In this document: piece after piece, positions 6,781 to 13,042 of the stretch
Numbering within the stretch: position 1 is the first letter of the stretch
Layout: every line of letters begins with the position of its first letter
Source: a virus
Length of the DNA: 48,295 nucleotides
Direction: 5' to 3' (one strand)
IMG/VR virus record: IMGVR_UViG_3300036832_000399
Span: 1-48,295 of that record
Position numbers and translations under genes: made by a program
The notes under the pieces: generated by a model
The model's input: only the letters and a program-made list of their open reading frames with translations
Told to the model about the DNA's origin: nothing
Database searches by the model: none

Positions 6781-7130
6781 TGCGCCTCCATCCATTCAGC
6801 GAAGTCGTTACCGAAGTCGGTCGCTTGATCGACGACGGCGTAACCATCTACCAGCAATTCAACTGCGTCGTGTGCGGCATCAAGCAAACGATGGCAGAGC
6901 CAAACAAGCTCTACACCCAGGGCGTGTGCGAGGAATGCGGCGCGACCACGAACATCCAAGAGGATGGTTGCAATTACGCAGCCGTTTTCGGGAGGGCACA
7001 GCCCAGGCAATTCCATTGTAAGTGTGGTCAAGCCTTTCGCACACAGCGCGAATTGACAGTCCACATCGGGCTGCTCAATCCGCACTGGCCAAGAAGCTCT
7101 CCGAGCGACGAGCATGGAGTCCGACTATGA
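6780..7130 (+). CDS. Zinc-finger protein, unknown role
   Basis: A 116-residue protein with two CxxC pairs (CVVC ~29-32 and CEEC ~49-52) that could bind one zinc. Near residues 79-99 there is a C2H2-like finger: FHCKCGQAF, then LTVHIGLLNPH. Such small zinc proteins of phage early regions often bind DNA or host proteins; the specific role is unknown. The ribosome site GGGAGG is good, and both ends are start/stop overlaps (TAATG and ATGA), tying it to the operon. Confidence 0.7.
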   Translation: MRLHPFSEVVTEVGRLIDDGVTIYQQFNCVVCGIKQTMAEPNKLYTQGVCEECGATTNIQEDGCNYAAVFGRAQPRQFHCKCGQAFRTQRELTVHIGLLNPHWPRSSPSDEHGVRL

Positions 7131-7246
7131 TCAGGACCATCATCACCCACCACTGGCTCTGCGGCGATTTCACTGTTAACTATGGCAGCGCCGCTTGGCC
7201 GTCGCATTCCATTCTCACGATATTCTATCCAGAGGACCTGTCATGA
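7127..7246 (+). CDS. Very small protein, unknown
   Basis: A 39-residue reading frame (MIRTIITHHWLCG...) that starts in an ATGA overlap with the zinc-finger gene and ends in an ATGA overlap with the next. Exact chaining at both ends is the main support. It contains several aromatic and His residues (HHW) and no clear domain. Confidence 0.5.
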   Translation: MIRTIITHHWLCGDFTVNYGSAAWPSHSILTIFYPEDLS

Positions 7247-7404
7247 CCAACGGCGAGCAGCGCTCCGATCTCAAAGGCGAAGCGGCGATCTTCGAGCGGC
7301 TGTGGCGCGCGTCGGAGAAAGAGTGCGCTGAGTTGCGAGATGAAATCTCGCGGCTAAAAGCCGAATTGAGCAATGCAATGCGAACGCTCAAGCAAAAACC
7401 ATGA
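7243..7404 (+). CDS. Small coiled-coil protein
   Basis: A 53-residue protein beginning MTNGEQRSDLKG, with AGAGGA 6 bases upstream of an ATGA-overlap start. Residues ~12-48 form a charged heptad pattern (ECAELRDEISRLKAELSNAM) typical of a coiled coil, so it probably oligomerises or binds another helical protein. The target is unknown. Confidence 0.65.
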   Translation: MTNGEQRSDLKGEAAIFERLWRASEKECAELRDEISRLKAELSNAMRTLKQKP

Positions 7405-7583
7405 CCACCGAGCAGCGCGCCATGCTCCACGCGCTTAGCGCCCTTCGGCTCTGCCGGGACGAGATGATCGCGATCAACGAGCCATGCGATCATGACGTTG
7501 GTATATGCTGGTGCGCGTTCCATTTCGCGCTCGATAAGGCGCAAGCCGCCATCGATCTGCTCAACAAGGAGACCTCCCGATGA
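7401..7583 (+). CDS. Small Cys/His-containing protein
   Basis: A 60-residue protein, ATGA-coupled on both sides. It has Cys at ~18, ~29, ~36 and ~38 with His at ~31 and ~41 (PCDHDVGICWCAFH), a possible metal site, followed by a helix. No family recognised. It lies in the run of tiny early genes typical of host- or defence-modulating functions. Confidence 0.6.
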   Translation: MTTEQRAMLHALSALRLCRDEMIAINEPCDHDVGICWCAFHFALDKAQAAIDLLNKETSR

Positions 7584-7765
7584 AGCGCGAACATTGGCAA
7601 GTCATAGCAATATTCATCGCGTTTTTCGCGTTGGTTTACGTTATAGAGGTGTGGCAGCTCGAGATCGTCAAAGCGACGTTGTTTGGGCTTTCGCTTATGA
7701 TAATCATGGTTGTTGCACTCGTTGGCATAGCGAGCGCAGTGATAGGAGATTCGCGACGTGAGTGA
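7580..7765 (+). CDS. Two-span membrane protein
   Basis: A 61-residue protein with a short basic N-terminus (MKREHWQ), a hydrophobic segment at ~8-24, a charged turn (QLEIVK) and a second hydrophobic segment at ~32-54, ending in a charged tail (DSRRE). Predicted to sit in the inner membrane. Expression from the early operon argues against an ordinary late holin; superinfection exclusion or membrane signalling are possible but unproven. Confidence 0.65.
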   Translation: MKREHWQVIAIFIAFFALVYVIEVWQLEIVKATLFGLSLMIIMVVALVGIASAVIGDSRRE

Positions 7766-8078
7766 CTATCCTGTTCCACGCCACGCAGCCTACATCTGGG
7801 CAGCGGGCGACAAGCTGATGGTGGGACTCCCACCGCGCAGCGGTGAATTGCACGGCCACACTGTGGCGTTGCCATACAACCAGCATGGCGTAGCTATGCT
7901 TCTGCGCACGTTGCGCGAGCGCTCCGAGAAGCCGGAGTCATTTATCGGCACGAAAGCTGAACCAACACAGTATCAACTCGATAAATGGCTCTCAGCCATG
8001 GCCGCGCAAAAGCGCGAAGCGGCAAAGGCGGCGGTAGCCGCTGAGATAGAGGAGGGCCTCGCGGCCCTAGGACTATAA
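7758..8078 (+). CDS. Hypothetical early protein with -LGL C-terminus
   Basis: A 106-residue protein with a GTG start (7758) preceded by TAGGAG. The N-terminal half has beta-like segments (AYIWAAGDKLMVGL). The C-terminal half is a long Ala/Lys/Glu helix that ends GLAALGL. The last residues resemble the C-terminal LEELGL motif of the proteins at 8419-8718, 12636-12830 and 19019-19402. No enzyme motif seen. Confidence 0.65.
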   Translation: MSDYPVPRHAAYIWAAGDKLMVGLPPRSGELHGHTVALPYNQHGVAMLLRTLRERSEKPESFIGTKAEPTQYQLDKWLSAMAAQKREAAKAAVAAEIEEGLAALGL

Positions 8079-8117
8079 CGATGAAGTTGACGCTTGATCT
8101 AAGGGGATTGGGCAATT

Positions 8118-8414
8118 ATGCTTGAGAAGCAGCCCCTTAGCGCAGGAAGAGGGTATGCCCAATATATCCTCTTCCTCTCTGTTTGGTTTCTCGTGTTTGA
8201 CACCGCTGATGCAGGCGAGCGTCAGCTATGCCAGCTTGAGCCTAAGGACGCATCGTGGCACTTCAGAACCAAAATCCCTCCGATCGACGCCAAATGCTGG
8301 TACGACGGCCCTCGGATGAAGCCTCGAAGTGAACTATACTGGGCCGAAGCACCAGCATGGAACCTCGATGGACGCTTCAAGGGCGCTCCCGAAGGATGGG
8401 ATCACAAGGAATAA
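8118..8414 (+). CDS. Putative exported early protein
   Basis: A 98-residue protein with a likely signal peptide: a polar, basic start (residues ~1-14), a hydrophobic core ILFLSVWFLVF (~17-27) and a cleavage-type DTADAG around residue 33. The mature part is about 65 residues, Trp-rich (five Trp) with two Cys (~38 and ~61) that could form a disulfide in the periplasm. Start ATG 8118 follows AAGGGGA. Function unknown; export of an early phage protein suggests a role at the cell envelope. Confidence 0.6.
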   Translation: MLEKQPLSAGRGYAQYILFLSVWFLVFDTADAGERQLCQLEPKDASWHFRTKIPPIDAKCWYDGPRMKPRSELYWAEAPAWNLDGRFKGAPEGWDHKE

Positions 8415-8418
8415 GCCA

Positions 8419-8718
8419 ATGCCCTATCTAATCCTACACAAAGTTCGGGGCCAGCCAGCGTTCGACGTGGCGGAGCCGATTCAGATCGGCAGCGAGCACG
8501 AGAGGGGCTGGATAATTCCAACCAGCGGGCACAGAGCCTACCCTTATAGGCATTGGGACCTTAAAAGCCTGGAGTACGCGCTTCCTGGTGGTCTCGAAGT
8601 GCTTCTATTTCCACCTTGGTATTACATTCCCGACGACTGGCCCGACCATTACCCAAACGTCAAGCAACCGCCAACGGCGCCTCGCGAATACAACTCACTA
8701 GAGGAGTTAGGATTATGA
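8419..8718 (+). CDS. Hypothetical protein ending EYNSLEELGL
   Basis: A 99-residue protein (MPYLILHKVRG...) starting at the ATG with AAGGAA upstream; the longer in-frame ORF lacks support. It is rich in aromatic residues and Pro (PPWYYIPDDWPDHYPN). Its last 12 residues (PREYNSLEELGL) nearly duplicate those of the LAGLIDADG protein at 19019-19402, with different synonymous codons. Its stop is an ATGA overlap with the next gene. Function unknown. Confidence 0.65.
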   Translation: MPYLILHKVRGQPAFDVAEPIQIGSEHERGWIIPTSGHRAYPYRHWDLKSLEYALPGGLEVLLFPPWYYIPDDWPDHYPNVKQPPTAPREYNSLEELGL

Positions 8719-8990
8719 ACCAGCGCGACCTCGACAAGGTGATGACTGAGACCCTCGACAAGATCGAAAACCAGCTAATCCCTCCAGGTTCTCACGTTCC
8801 GTACAAGAATCAGACTGAACTTAACACTGCCGAGAAAGCCATCGCCAAATCAGGGCCGAGGCCGCGTGGCACGGACATTATCGAGCTTCTCAATCGAGTA
8901 ACCGATCTTCTGGATGAAACGAAGAGTCGAGTTGATGACGTTCGCGACAGACTCTCGCTAATTCAGCGATCCATCGGAGGCGAGTCGTGA
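8715..8990 (+). CDS. Helical protein, unknown
   Basis: A 91-residue hydrophilic protein (MNQRDLDKVMTETL...). The C-terminal ~35 residues (LNRVTDLLDETKSRVDDVRD) show heptad spacing suggesting a coiled coil. The ribosome site GAGGAG lies inside the end of the upstream gene, so translation is coupled through ATGA. No domain recognised. Confidence 0.65.
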   Translation: MNQRDLDKVMTETLDKIENQLIPPGSHVPYKNQTELNTAEKAIAKSGPRPRGTDIIELLNRVTDLLDETKSRVDDVRDRLSLIQRSIGGES

Positions 8991-9163
8991 TGGACCCAAC
9001 TCTTCGACTTGAATGCATTATTAGCTTGGTTGAAGCGTCCGAGTTGACCGGGCTGTCAATCGCCACTCTTCGTCGCCGCTATAAACATCTGATTCGACAT
9101 CTCAGTCCACGCCGGATTGGCATAAAGCTGCGCGACGTGCTGTCGATCGGCGAGCCCATCTGA
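8990..9163 (+). CDS. Small HTH protein, AlpA/excisionase-like
   Basis: A 57-residue DNA-binding protein, read from the sequence, starting MDPTLRLECIISLVEASEL. Residues ~15-40 (VEASELTGLSIATLRRRY) match the winged-HTH pattern of AlpA/MerR-type small regulators: a 'switch/select' helix, a turn, and an Arg-rich recognition helix. The start overlaps the preceding TGA and the stop overlaps the next ATG (TGATG). With no integrase present, a transcriptional role is more likely than excision; it is a candidate ligand for the palindromic operator at 5109-5125. Confidence 0.65.
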   Translation: MDPTLRLECIISLVEASELTGLSIATLRRRYKHLIRHLSPRRIGIKLRDVLSIGEPI

Positions 9164-9444
9164 TGAGCAAAGTTCCCAACCGCCTTAGAAACCAAATGCA
9201 AGACTCGTTGCTTGTGGGAAGGTGCACCCGCTGCAAACAGCCTTGGGGCACGTTTCGCGTGGATTGCTATCTTGTGATACGTTTCGGCTTTGGCACCAAG
9301 TTTTGCGAGGATTGTTGGGAAAAACTTTATCCGTTAGTTCAATGTATGGCAGCGGTTGAGAATGCTCGTAGACACTGCATGGAAGTTTTAGAACAATCCG
9401 AATCCCTCGGATTGTACATAGAGAGAGGAAGTCATGACAAATGA
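9163..9444 (+). CDS. Four-cysteine zinc-ribbon-like protein
   Basis: A 93-residue protein with CTRC (~21-24) and CEDC (~48-51) pairs separated by a short beta-rich stretch, the layout of a zinc ribbon, followed by a helical C-terminal half with two more Cys. Function unknown. Its end overlaps the start of the next gene by 11 bases. Confidence 0.65.
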   Translation: MSKVPNRLRNQMQDSLLVGRCTRCKQPWGTFRVDCYLVIRFGFGTKFCEDCWEKLYPLVQCMAAVENARRHCMEVLEQSESLGLYIERGSHDK

Positions 9445-9733
9445 AAATGGAAGTGGTAACGTCGAGAAGATGTCTGACCCGTTTGTGATTGAACGCTCGC
9501 TTATCGGAGTTGCTCACGGCTTCACTGAGATCGCCGAGCGCGTTGTCAATCACACTCTCGAGCCAAAGGAGGCGCGGGAGGCCACAATGGCGCTGAACGG
9601 CGTTACCAATGTGACTAAGGTTCAGCTCGCCGCCATTAAGGTGTTCGAGCAAGCCAGCCAGAGAGCGAAGGAGGAGGCCGCTCGCATCCTCGGTATCGCC
9701 GCTCCGGCCCTGACAGACCAGACTTCGAAATAG
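9434..9733 (+). CDS. Helical hypothetical protein
   Basis: A 99-residue, Ala/Glu-rich protein predicted to be largely helical. The ATG at 9434 has GAGAGGA 5 bases upstream. No cysteines, membrane segments or recognised domain. It is followed by a hairpin (9750-9774), the first break in the chain of overlapping genes. Confidence 0.65.
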   Translation: MTNENGSGNVEKMSDPFVIERSLIGVAHGFTEIAERVVNHTLEPKEAREATMALNGVTNVTKVQLAAIKVFEQASQRAKEEAARILGIAAPALTDQTSK

Positions 9734-9749
9734 TGTCTGTTCCAACTTT

Positions 9750-9774
9750 GGGAGAGCAGTCCGTCTGCTCTCCC
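9750..9774 (+). other. Perfect 10-bp stem-loop between early genes
   Basis: GGGAGAGCAG (9750-9759) pairs with CTGCTCTCCC (9765-9774) around a 5-base loop. No T-run follows; instead the ribosome site GGAGG of the next gene lies 6 bases after it. It could be a processing or stability element, or control access to that ribosome site. Confidence 0.55.
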
Positions 9775-9793
9775 ACCTTGGAGGTAACAAGTC

Positions 9794-9994
9794 TTGAGCG
9801 TCCCAACAATCGGCGACGAATACTCCCAGCTTATGGAGAACCTCCGCAAGGCCGAGGAACACGCGGCGATGATCGCCCACCTCCATAACGCCGAGCGCAA
9901 GACCGAGATCGGCGTGATGTGGCTGGCGGTGAGCGAGAACTTCAAGAAGCTTCAACACCAGCTAACGCAATTGGCAATGGGGAGGCTGCAATGA
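9794..9994 (+). CDS. Small helical protein, TTG start
   Basis: A 66-residue protein beginning at TTG (9794), justified by a strong GGAGGTAACAAG ribosome site. It is almost entirely helical (EDYSQ-like start, then ENLRKAEEHAAMIAHLHNAE), with probable coiled-coil character. The position after the hairpin and the rare start suggest tuned expression. No family recognised. Confidence 0.6.
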   Translation: MSVPTIGDEYSQLMENLRKAEEHAAMIAHLHNAERKTEIGVMWLAVSENFKKLQHQLTQLAMGRLQ

Positions 9995-10254
9995 AAGAGG
10001 AACTCGGAAGAACTTGGCTGGTTTATACAGTCAGCTTGCGAGCAATAAAGGATGACGCCATTAGAGAGTTTATTGCCTCTAATGGTGGAGTCCTGGTTTC
10101 GGTCAGAACGCCAAAGCGAAAGAGAAAGGCTCAGGAAGTCACAACTCCCCCGGCTCAGGAGCCTCCAGGAGGATTGGCTAATTGGATGAAGCAGAAGGAA
10201 CCTTCAGATAGCGAATGGTTCGCTGCTGGAGGAGCTACTAAGGATAGAAAATGA
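9991..10254 (+). CDS. Hypothetical protein with basic patch
   Basis: An 87-residue protein in an ATGA overlap. The N-terminal ~38 residues look like a beta-alpha-beta unit (WLVYTVSLRAIKDDAIREF). This is followed by a strongly basic patch (TPKRKRKAQ, ~44-52) and a disordered Pro-rich tail. The basic patch suggests nucleic-acid binding, which is inference only. Confidence 0.6.
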   Translation: MKEELGRTWLVYTVSLRAIKDDAIREFIASNGGVLVSVRTPKRKRKAQEVTTPPAQEPPGGLANWMKQKEPSDSEWFAAGGATKDRK

Positions 10255-10451
10255 CAGTCAGAGCGCTTACAAAAAGGGAAGAGGCCAGGCTAGCCAAGCT
10301 TGGAGACCCGTTTAAGTGGGTTCTTATTGTTCCTGAGGTGAACTCGCCGTCCAGAATTTACGGTCCATTTGCTACGTTAGAAAAAGCTCGCGCATACCTC
10401 CCTGGCGTGGATGGCTTCATTCAGGCTCTTTCAAAACCAGAGGAACACTAA
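10251..10451 (+). CDS. Small hypothetical protein
   Basis: A 66-residue protein with a charged N-terminal helix (TKREEARLAKLGD) and a small alpha/beta C-terminal part containing IYGPFATLEKARAYL, a pattern seen in small phage proteins that handle partner proteins. ATGA-coupled to the previous gene and one base from the helicase start. Function unknown. Confidence 0.6.
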   Translation: MTVRALTKREEARLAKLGDPFKWVLIVPEVNSPSRIYGPFATLEKARAYLPGVDGFIQALSKPEEH

Positions 10452-10452
10452 T

Positions 10453-11925
10453 ATGACATATGTCCTAGAATACGACGGCAAAACGCTCGAAGCTACCGAG
10501 GAGCAGACCTCTATTATCGAGGAGGCTCTCAACTGCAAGGATAGCCTCCTCATCAACGCGCTCGCCGGCGCGGCCAAAACGAGCACCTTGCAGTTCCTCT
10601 GTAAGTACTTGCCCAACGACATGCCGATCCTCTCACTCGCCTTCAACAAGCGCATTGCCGAGGAAATGCAGAAGCGCCTTCCGGCCAATGTGGCCGCTAT
10701 GACGCTGAACAGCATTGGTCATCGCGCCTGGTCCGGTCAGACTGGCCGGCGCCTGACCGTCAACAAGGACAAGTCCTACGACTTCCTTAAGGCGCATATC
10801 GGCGCCCTATCGCGCCGGAGCCAAGAGGTTCAATACGATATGTTTGCAGACACTCTTGCGGCTATCCGACAAGCTAAAATTGCTGGCTACATCCCTGAAT
10901 CGATTGGCAGAAAAGGTCTCTGCACTGGTGAAGAGTTTTACAGCTCGCTAGAGGAGGACTGTTACCGTGATACAGTTGATGCGGTCCTTCGCCAGTCTAT
11001 CGCGTCGTCCCTCGAGGGCGTCATTGACTTTGACGATCAGATATACATGCCCACACTGTTTGGAGGCGTTTTCCCAAGATATCCGCTTACAATGGTGGAC
11101 GAGGCTCAAGACCTTTCGTCGATTAACCATGCCATGCTCGAAAAGCTCGTGCCCAATCGCCTCATGGCAGTGGGCGATCCGTGGCAATCAATTTACGCTT
11201 TTCGTGGGGCAATCACTTCCAGTATGCAACGACTCAAAGAGCGCTTCTCAATGCGAGAAATGACGCTGAGCGTCAGCTTTCGCTGTCCTCAAGCTGTCGT
11301 TCGCAAAGCGCAGAGCCGCGTCCCTCACATGAAATGGGCGCCTTGGGCGCTTGAGGGCGCTGTTAGCGCTCGAGCCCCTTGGGCTATCAATGGCGACACG
11401 AGCAGCACTGCGATTATCTGTCGCAACAACGCTCCGCTCTTCGCGTTGGCGCTCAAGCTTCTTCGCGCCGGCCACGGCGTTCAGCTTATTGGAACAGATA
11501 TTGGCGCGGGCTTGCTTCGCACCATGAAGAAATTTGGTCCGGACGAAATGCCTCGCAAGGACGTTCTCCAAGCTATTGAAAGGTGGACAAGTGAAAAAAT
11601 CGACAGTGGCAAACCGCCTGGGCCAATCTACGATAAAGCTGAATGTTTCCGCGTTTTTGCAGAATACGGAGAGACACTCCGGGACGCTGTTGCATACGCG
11701 GAGCTTCTCTTTAAATCCAAAGGACCCGTCCAACTTCTCAGTGGGCATAAGGCTAAGGGTCTCGAATGGGATTTCGTATATCACCTTGATCCTTGGCGAA
11801 TACCCAGCAAGTGGGCCAAAGAACCAGAAGCGCTCGAGCAGGAGCTTAACGTCGAGTACGTCATCACGACGAGGGCGAAGCGCGAGTTGTTCTTAGTTAA
11901 CCTGGAGGACTTCAGTGAGCTTTAA
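10453..11925 (+). CDS. SF1 (UvrD/Rep-like) DNA helicase
   Basis: A 490-residue ATP-dependent 3'-5' DNA helicase candidate for replication or recombination. Motifs in order: Walker A region LAGAAKTST (~37-45), motif II VDEAQD, motif III GDPWQSIYAFRGA, motif V LSGHKAKGLEWDFVY, and motif VI VEYVITTRAKREL. It is compact compared with UvrD (~720 aa) and probably lacks large accessory insertions. The P-loop is odd: the usual GTGKT is GAAKT, keeping Lys-Thr but losing the second Gly. The start at 10453 removes a 14-residue extension that would overlap the upstream gene. Confidence 0.88.
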   Translation: MTYVLEYDGKTLEATEEQTSIIEEALNCKDSLLINALAGAAKTSTLQFLCKYLPNDMPILSLAFNKRIAEEMQKRLPANVAAMTLNSIGHRAWSGQTGRRLTVNKDKSYDFLKAHIGALSRRSQEVQYDMFADTLAAIRQAKIAGYIPESIGRKGLCTGEEFYSSLEEDCYRDTVDAVLRQSIASSLEGVIDFDDQIYMPTLFGGVFPRYPLTMVDEAQDLSSINHAMLEKLVPNRLMAVGDPWQSIYAFRGAITSSMQRLKERFSMREMTLSVSFRCPQAVVRKAQSRVPHMKWAPWALEGAVSARAPWAINGDTSSTAIICRNNAPLFALALKLLRAGHGVQLIGTDIGAGLLRTMKKFGPDEMPRKDVLQAIERWTSEKIDSGKPPGPIYDKAECFRVFAEYGETLRDAVAYAELLFKSKGPVQLLSGHKAKGLEWDFVYHLDPWRIPSKWAKEPEALEQELNVEYVITTRAKRELFLVNLEDFSEL

Positions 11926-12211
11926 TCGGACACCGCTAGCGCTCGAAGATGTAAAGCGGGTTCTCGATAGAGCGCTCAACGCGACGCGAGGGCTAGAAGT
12001 CAATTTCAAAACGAGAGGCGAAGCTATTTATTGGCGCGGTCGAGCCAATTACTTTCGGCGGCTCGATCGACGTGAGAACGCTCAAATCTATGACGAGACA
12101 CACATCCTACACAAGCAGTCGATCTACGACAAGCTTCGTCTCGAATTAAGCGGGACGGCAGTTCTTATCAAGAAGGTCGAAATGGCCCTGCCGGATATGA
12201 GGGAGATCTGA
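11915..12211 (+). CDS. Hypothetical protein after helicase
   Basis: A 98-residue basic, helical protein with a GTG start (11915) preceded by GGAGG; it overlaps the helicase end by 11 bases. It is Arg-rich (IYWRGRANYFRRLDRREN). There are no metal or membrane motifs. It might bind nucleic acid or assist the helicase; this rests only on charge and coupling. Confidence 0.6.
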   Translation: MSFNRTPLALEDVKRVLDRALNATRGLEVNFKTRGEAIYWRGRANYFRRLDRRENAQIYDETHILHKQSIYDKLRLELSGTAVLIKKVEMALPDMREI

Positions 12212-12270
12212 TGTCCGAGAAAATTCGAAAATGTGAAAACTGCACCTTTTTTGACGAAGAGGGACCATAA
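12211..12270 (+). CDS. Micro-protein with CxxC (19 aa)
   Basis: A 19-residue reading frame, MSEKIRKCENCTFFDEEGP, starting at the stop of the upstream gene (TGATG) and ending in TAATG with the next. It has one CxxC pair, so a dimer could bind a metal. Support is the perfect chaining on both sides and a GGGAGA site upstream; it could also be just a translational bridge. Confidence 0.4.
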   Translation: MSEKIRKCENCTFFDEEGP

Positions 12271-12461
12271 TGACTCATGACGAAATCAAAATTCCATTAA
12301 TGACTCTTGAGGGTTTGGAATACCTGATTATTAAACCCTCCCGCTTTGGTGATCCAAACAGTGTAACCGTGGTGATTCCCAAAGGCGCTTTAATAACCGG
12401 AGTCATGGAGCTACCACGTAGCTTCTTTGACCTGGTGGCAAAGTCCAAACTGACCTGCTAA
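12270..12461 (+). CDS. Small hypothetical protein
   Basis: A 63-residue protein, likely a small beta-rich fold (EYLIIKPSRF, SVTVVIPKGALITGVMEL). It is coupled to the micro-gene through TAATG. No domain recognised. Confidence 0.6.
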   Translation: MTHDEIKIPLMTLEGLEYLIIKPSRFGDPNSVTVVIPKGALITGVMELPRSFFDLVAKSKLTC

Positions 12462-12481
12462 CGGAGGGTAAAGGTGGAATA

Positions 12482-12655
12482 ATGCCCCGTCGCAAGACTG
12501 ACCTCTATCACCTCCACACACGGCTGCGCCCCGATCAAGTGGCGAAGCTCAAGGAGAACTTCCCTGCCAAGCCCATGGCCATAATCCTTCGAGAATTAGT
12601 CGATATGTTCCTTAAGAACGCAGAGGAGGCGAAGCGTGCCCGACACAATCGCTGA
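12482..12655 (+). CDS. Small basic protein, possible ribbon-helix-helix regulator
   Basis: A 57-residue protein read from the sequence: MPRRKTDLYHLHTRLRPDQ, then a helix (VAKLKENF), a turn and a second helix (MAIILRELVDMFLKNAEE). A basic beta-strand followed by two helices is the order of Arc/CopG-type repressors, which act as dimers on palindromic operators. It is a good candidate to bind the 17-bp palindrome in the late promoter. The match is by pattern, not by a clear signature. Confidence 0.55.
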   Translation: MPRRKTDLYHLHTRLRPDQVAKLKENFPAKPMAIILRELVDMFLKNAEEAKRARHNR

Positions 12656-12830
12656 ATTATTTGCAAGGAACCCGCTTGAAAAGCGCTACACCGACGAGGA
12701 ACTCGACCGAGTGATCGCCTATATGCGTGAGCGCCGTAAGCAATCGCTGCTTGGCAAGGCCGCCCCAAAGCCTAAGAGCGAAAAGCCGATTGGCAAAGAC
12801 CCTGACAGCCTGGAGGATTTGGGACTATGA
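12636..12830 (+). CDS. Hypothetical protein ending DSLEDLGL
   Basis: A 64-residue protein with a GTG start (12636) and a strong GAGGAGG site inside the upstream gene, which it overlaps by 20 bases. It is a helical, Arg/Lys-rich N-terminal half, then a Pro/Lys-rich linker and the C-terminal DSLEDLGL, a member of the tail motif shared with 8419-8718 and 19019-19402. It ends in an ATGA overlap. Confidence 0.6.
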   Translation: MPDTIAELFARNPLEKRYTDEELDRVIAYMRERRKQSLLGKAAPKPKSEKPIGKDPDSLEDLGL

Positions 12831-13042
12831 CAAGAGATGAACATCTAGAATGGTGTAAGAAGCGGGCGCGAGAATATCTCGATCGTGGAGATATCCAAAA
12901 TGCTATCGGTTCAATGGGCTCTGACCTAATGAAGCATGAGGAACTTAAGGACATTTCTGCTAGCATGATGCTGATAGGCTTATTCTATCTTAGTACGCAT
13001 GATATGGATGGCGCAAGACGATGGATTGAGGGTTTCAGATGA
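12827..13042 (+). CDS. Small helical protein
   Basis: A 71-residue protein with TPR-like helical pairs (EWCKKRAREYLDRGDIQNAI, then LIGLFYLSTHDMDGARRW). The spacing resembles tetratricopeptide-type helices, so protein-protein binding is plausible. ATGA-coupled on both sides; one of a chain delivering the nuclease gene. Confidence 0.6.
   Translation: MTRDEHLEWCKKRAREYLDRGDIQNAIGSMGSDLMKHEELKDISASMMLIGLFYLSTHDMDGARRWIEGFR

Noticed and set aside
8091-8135. 14-codon frame MKLTLDLRGLGNYA between two early genes
   Set aside because: No ribosome site of its own and it overlaps the better supported start at 8118; it may only bridge translation.
11248-11784. 178-codon minus-strand frame inside the helicase gene
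   Set aside because: Antisense to a gene with all helicase motifs; no ribosome site or neighbour on that strand.
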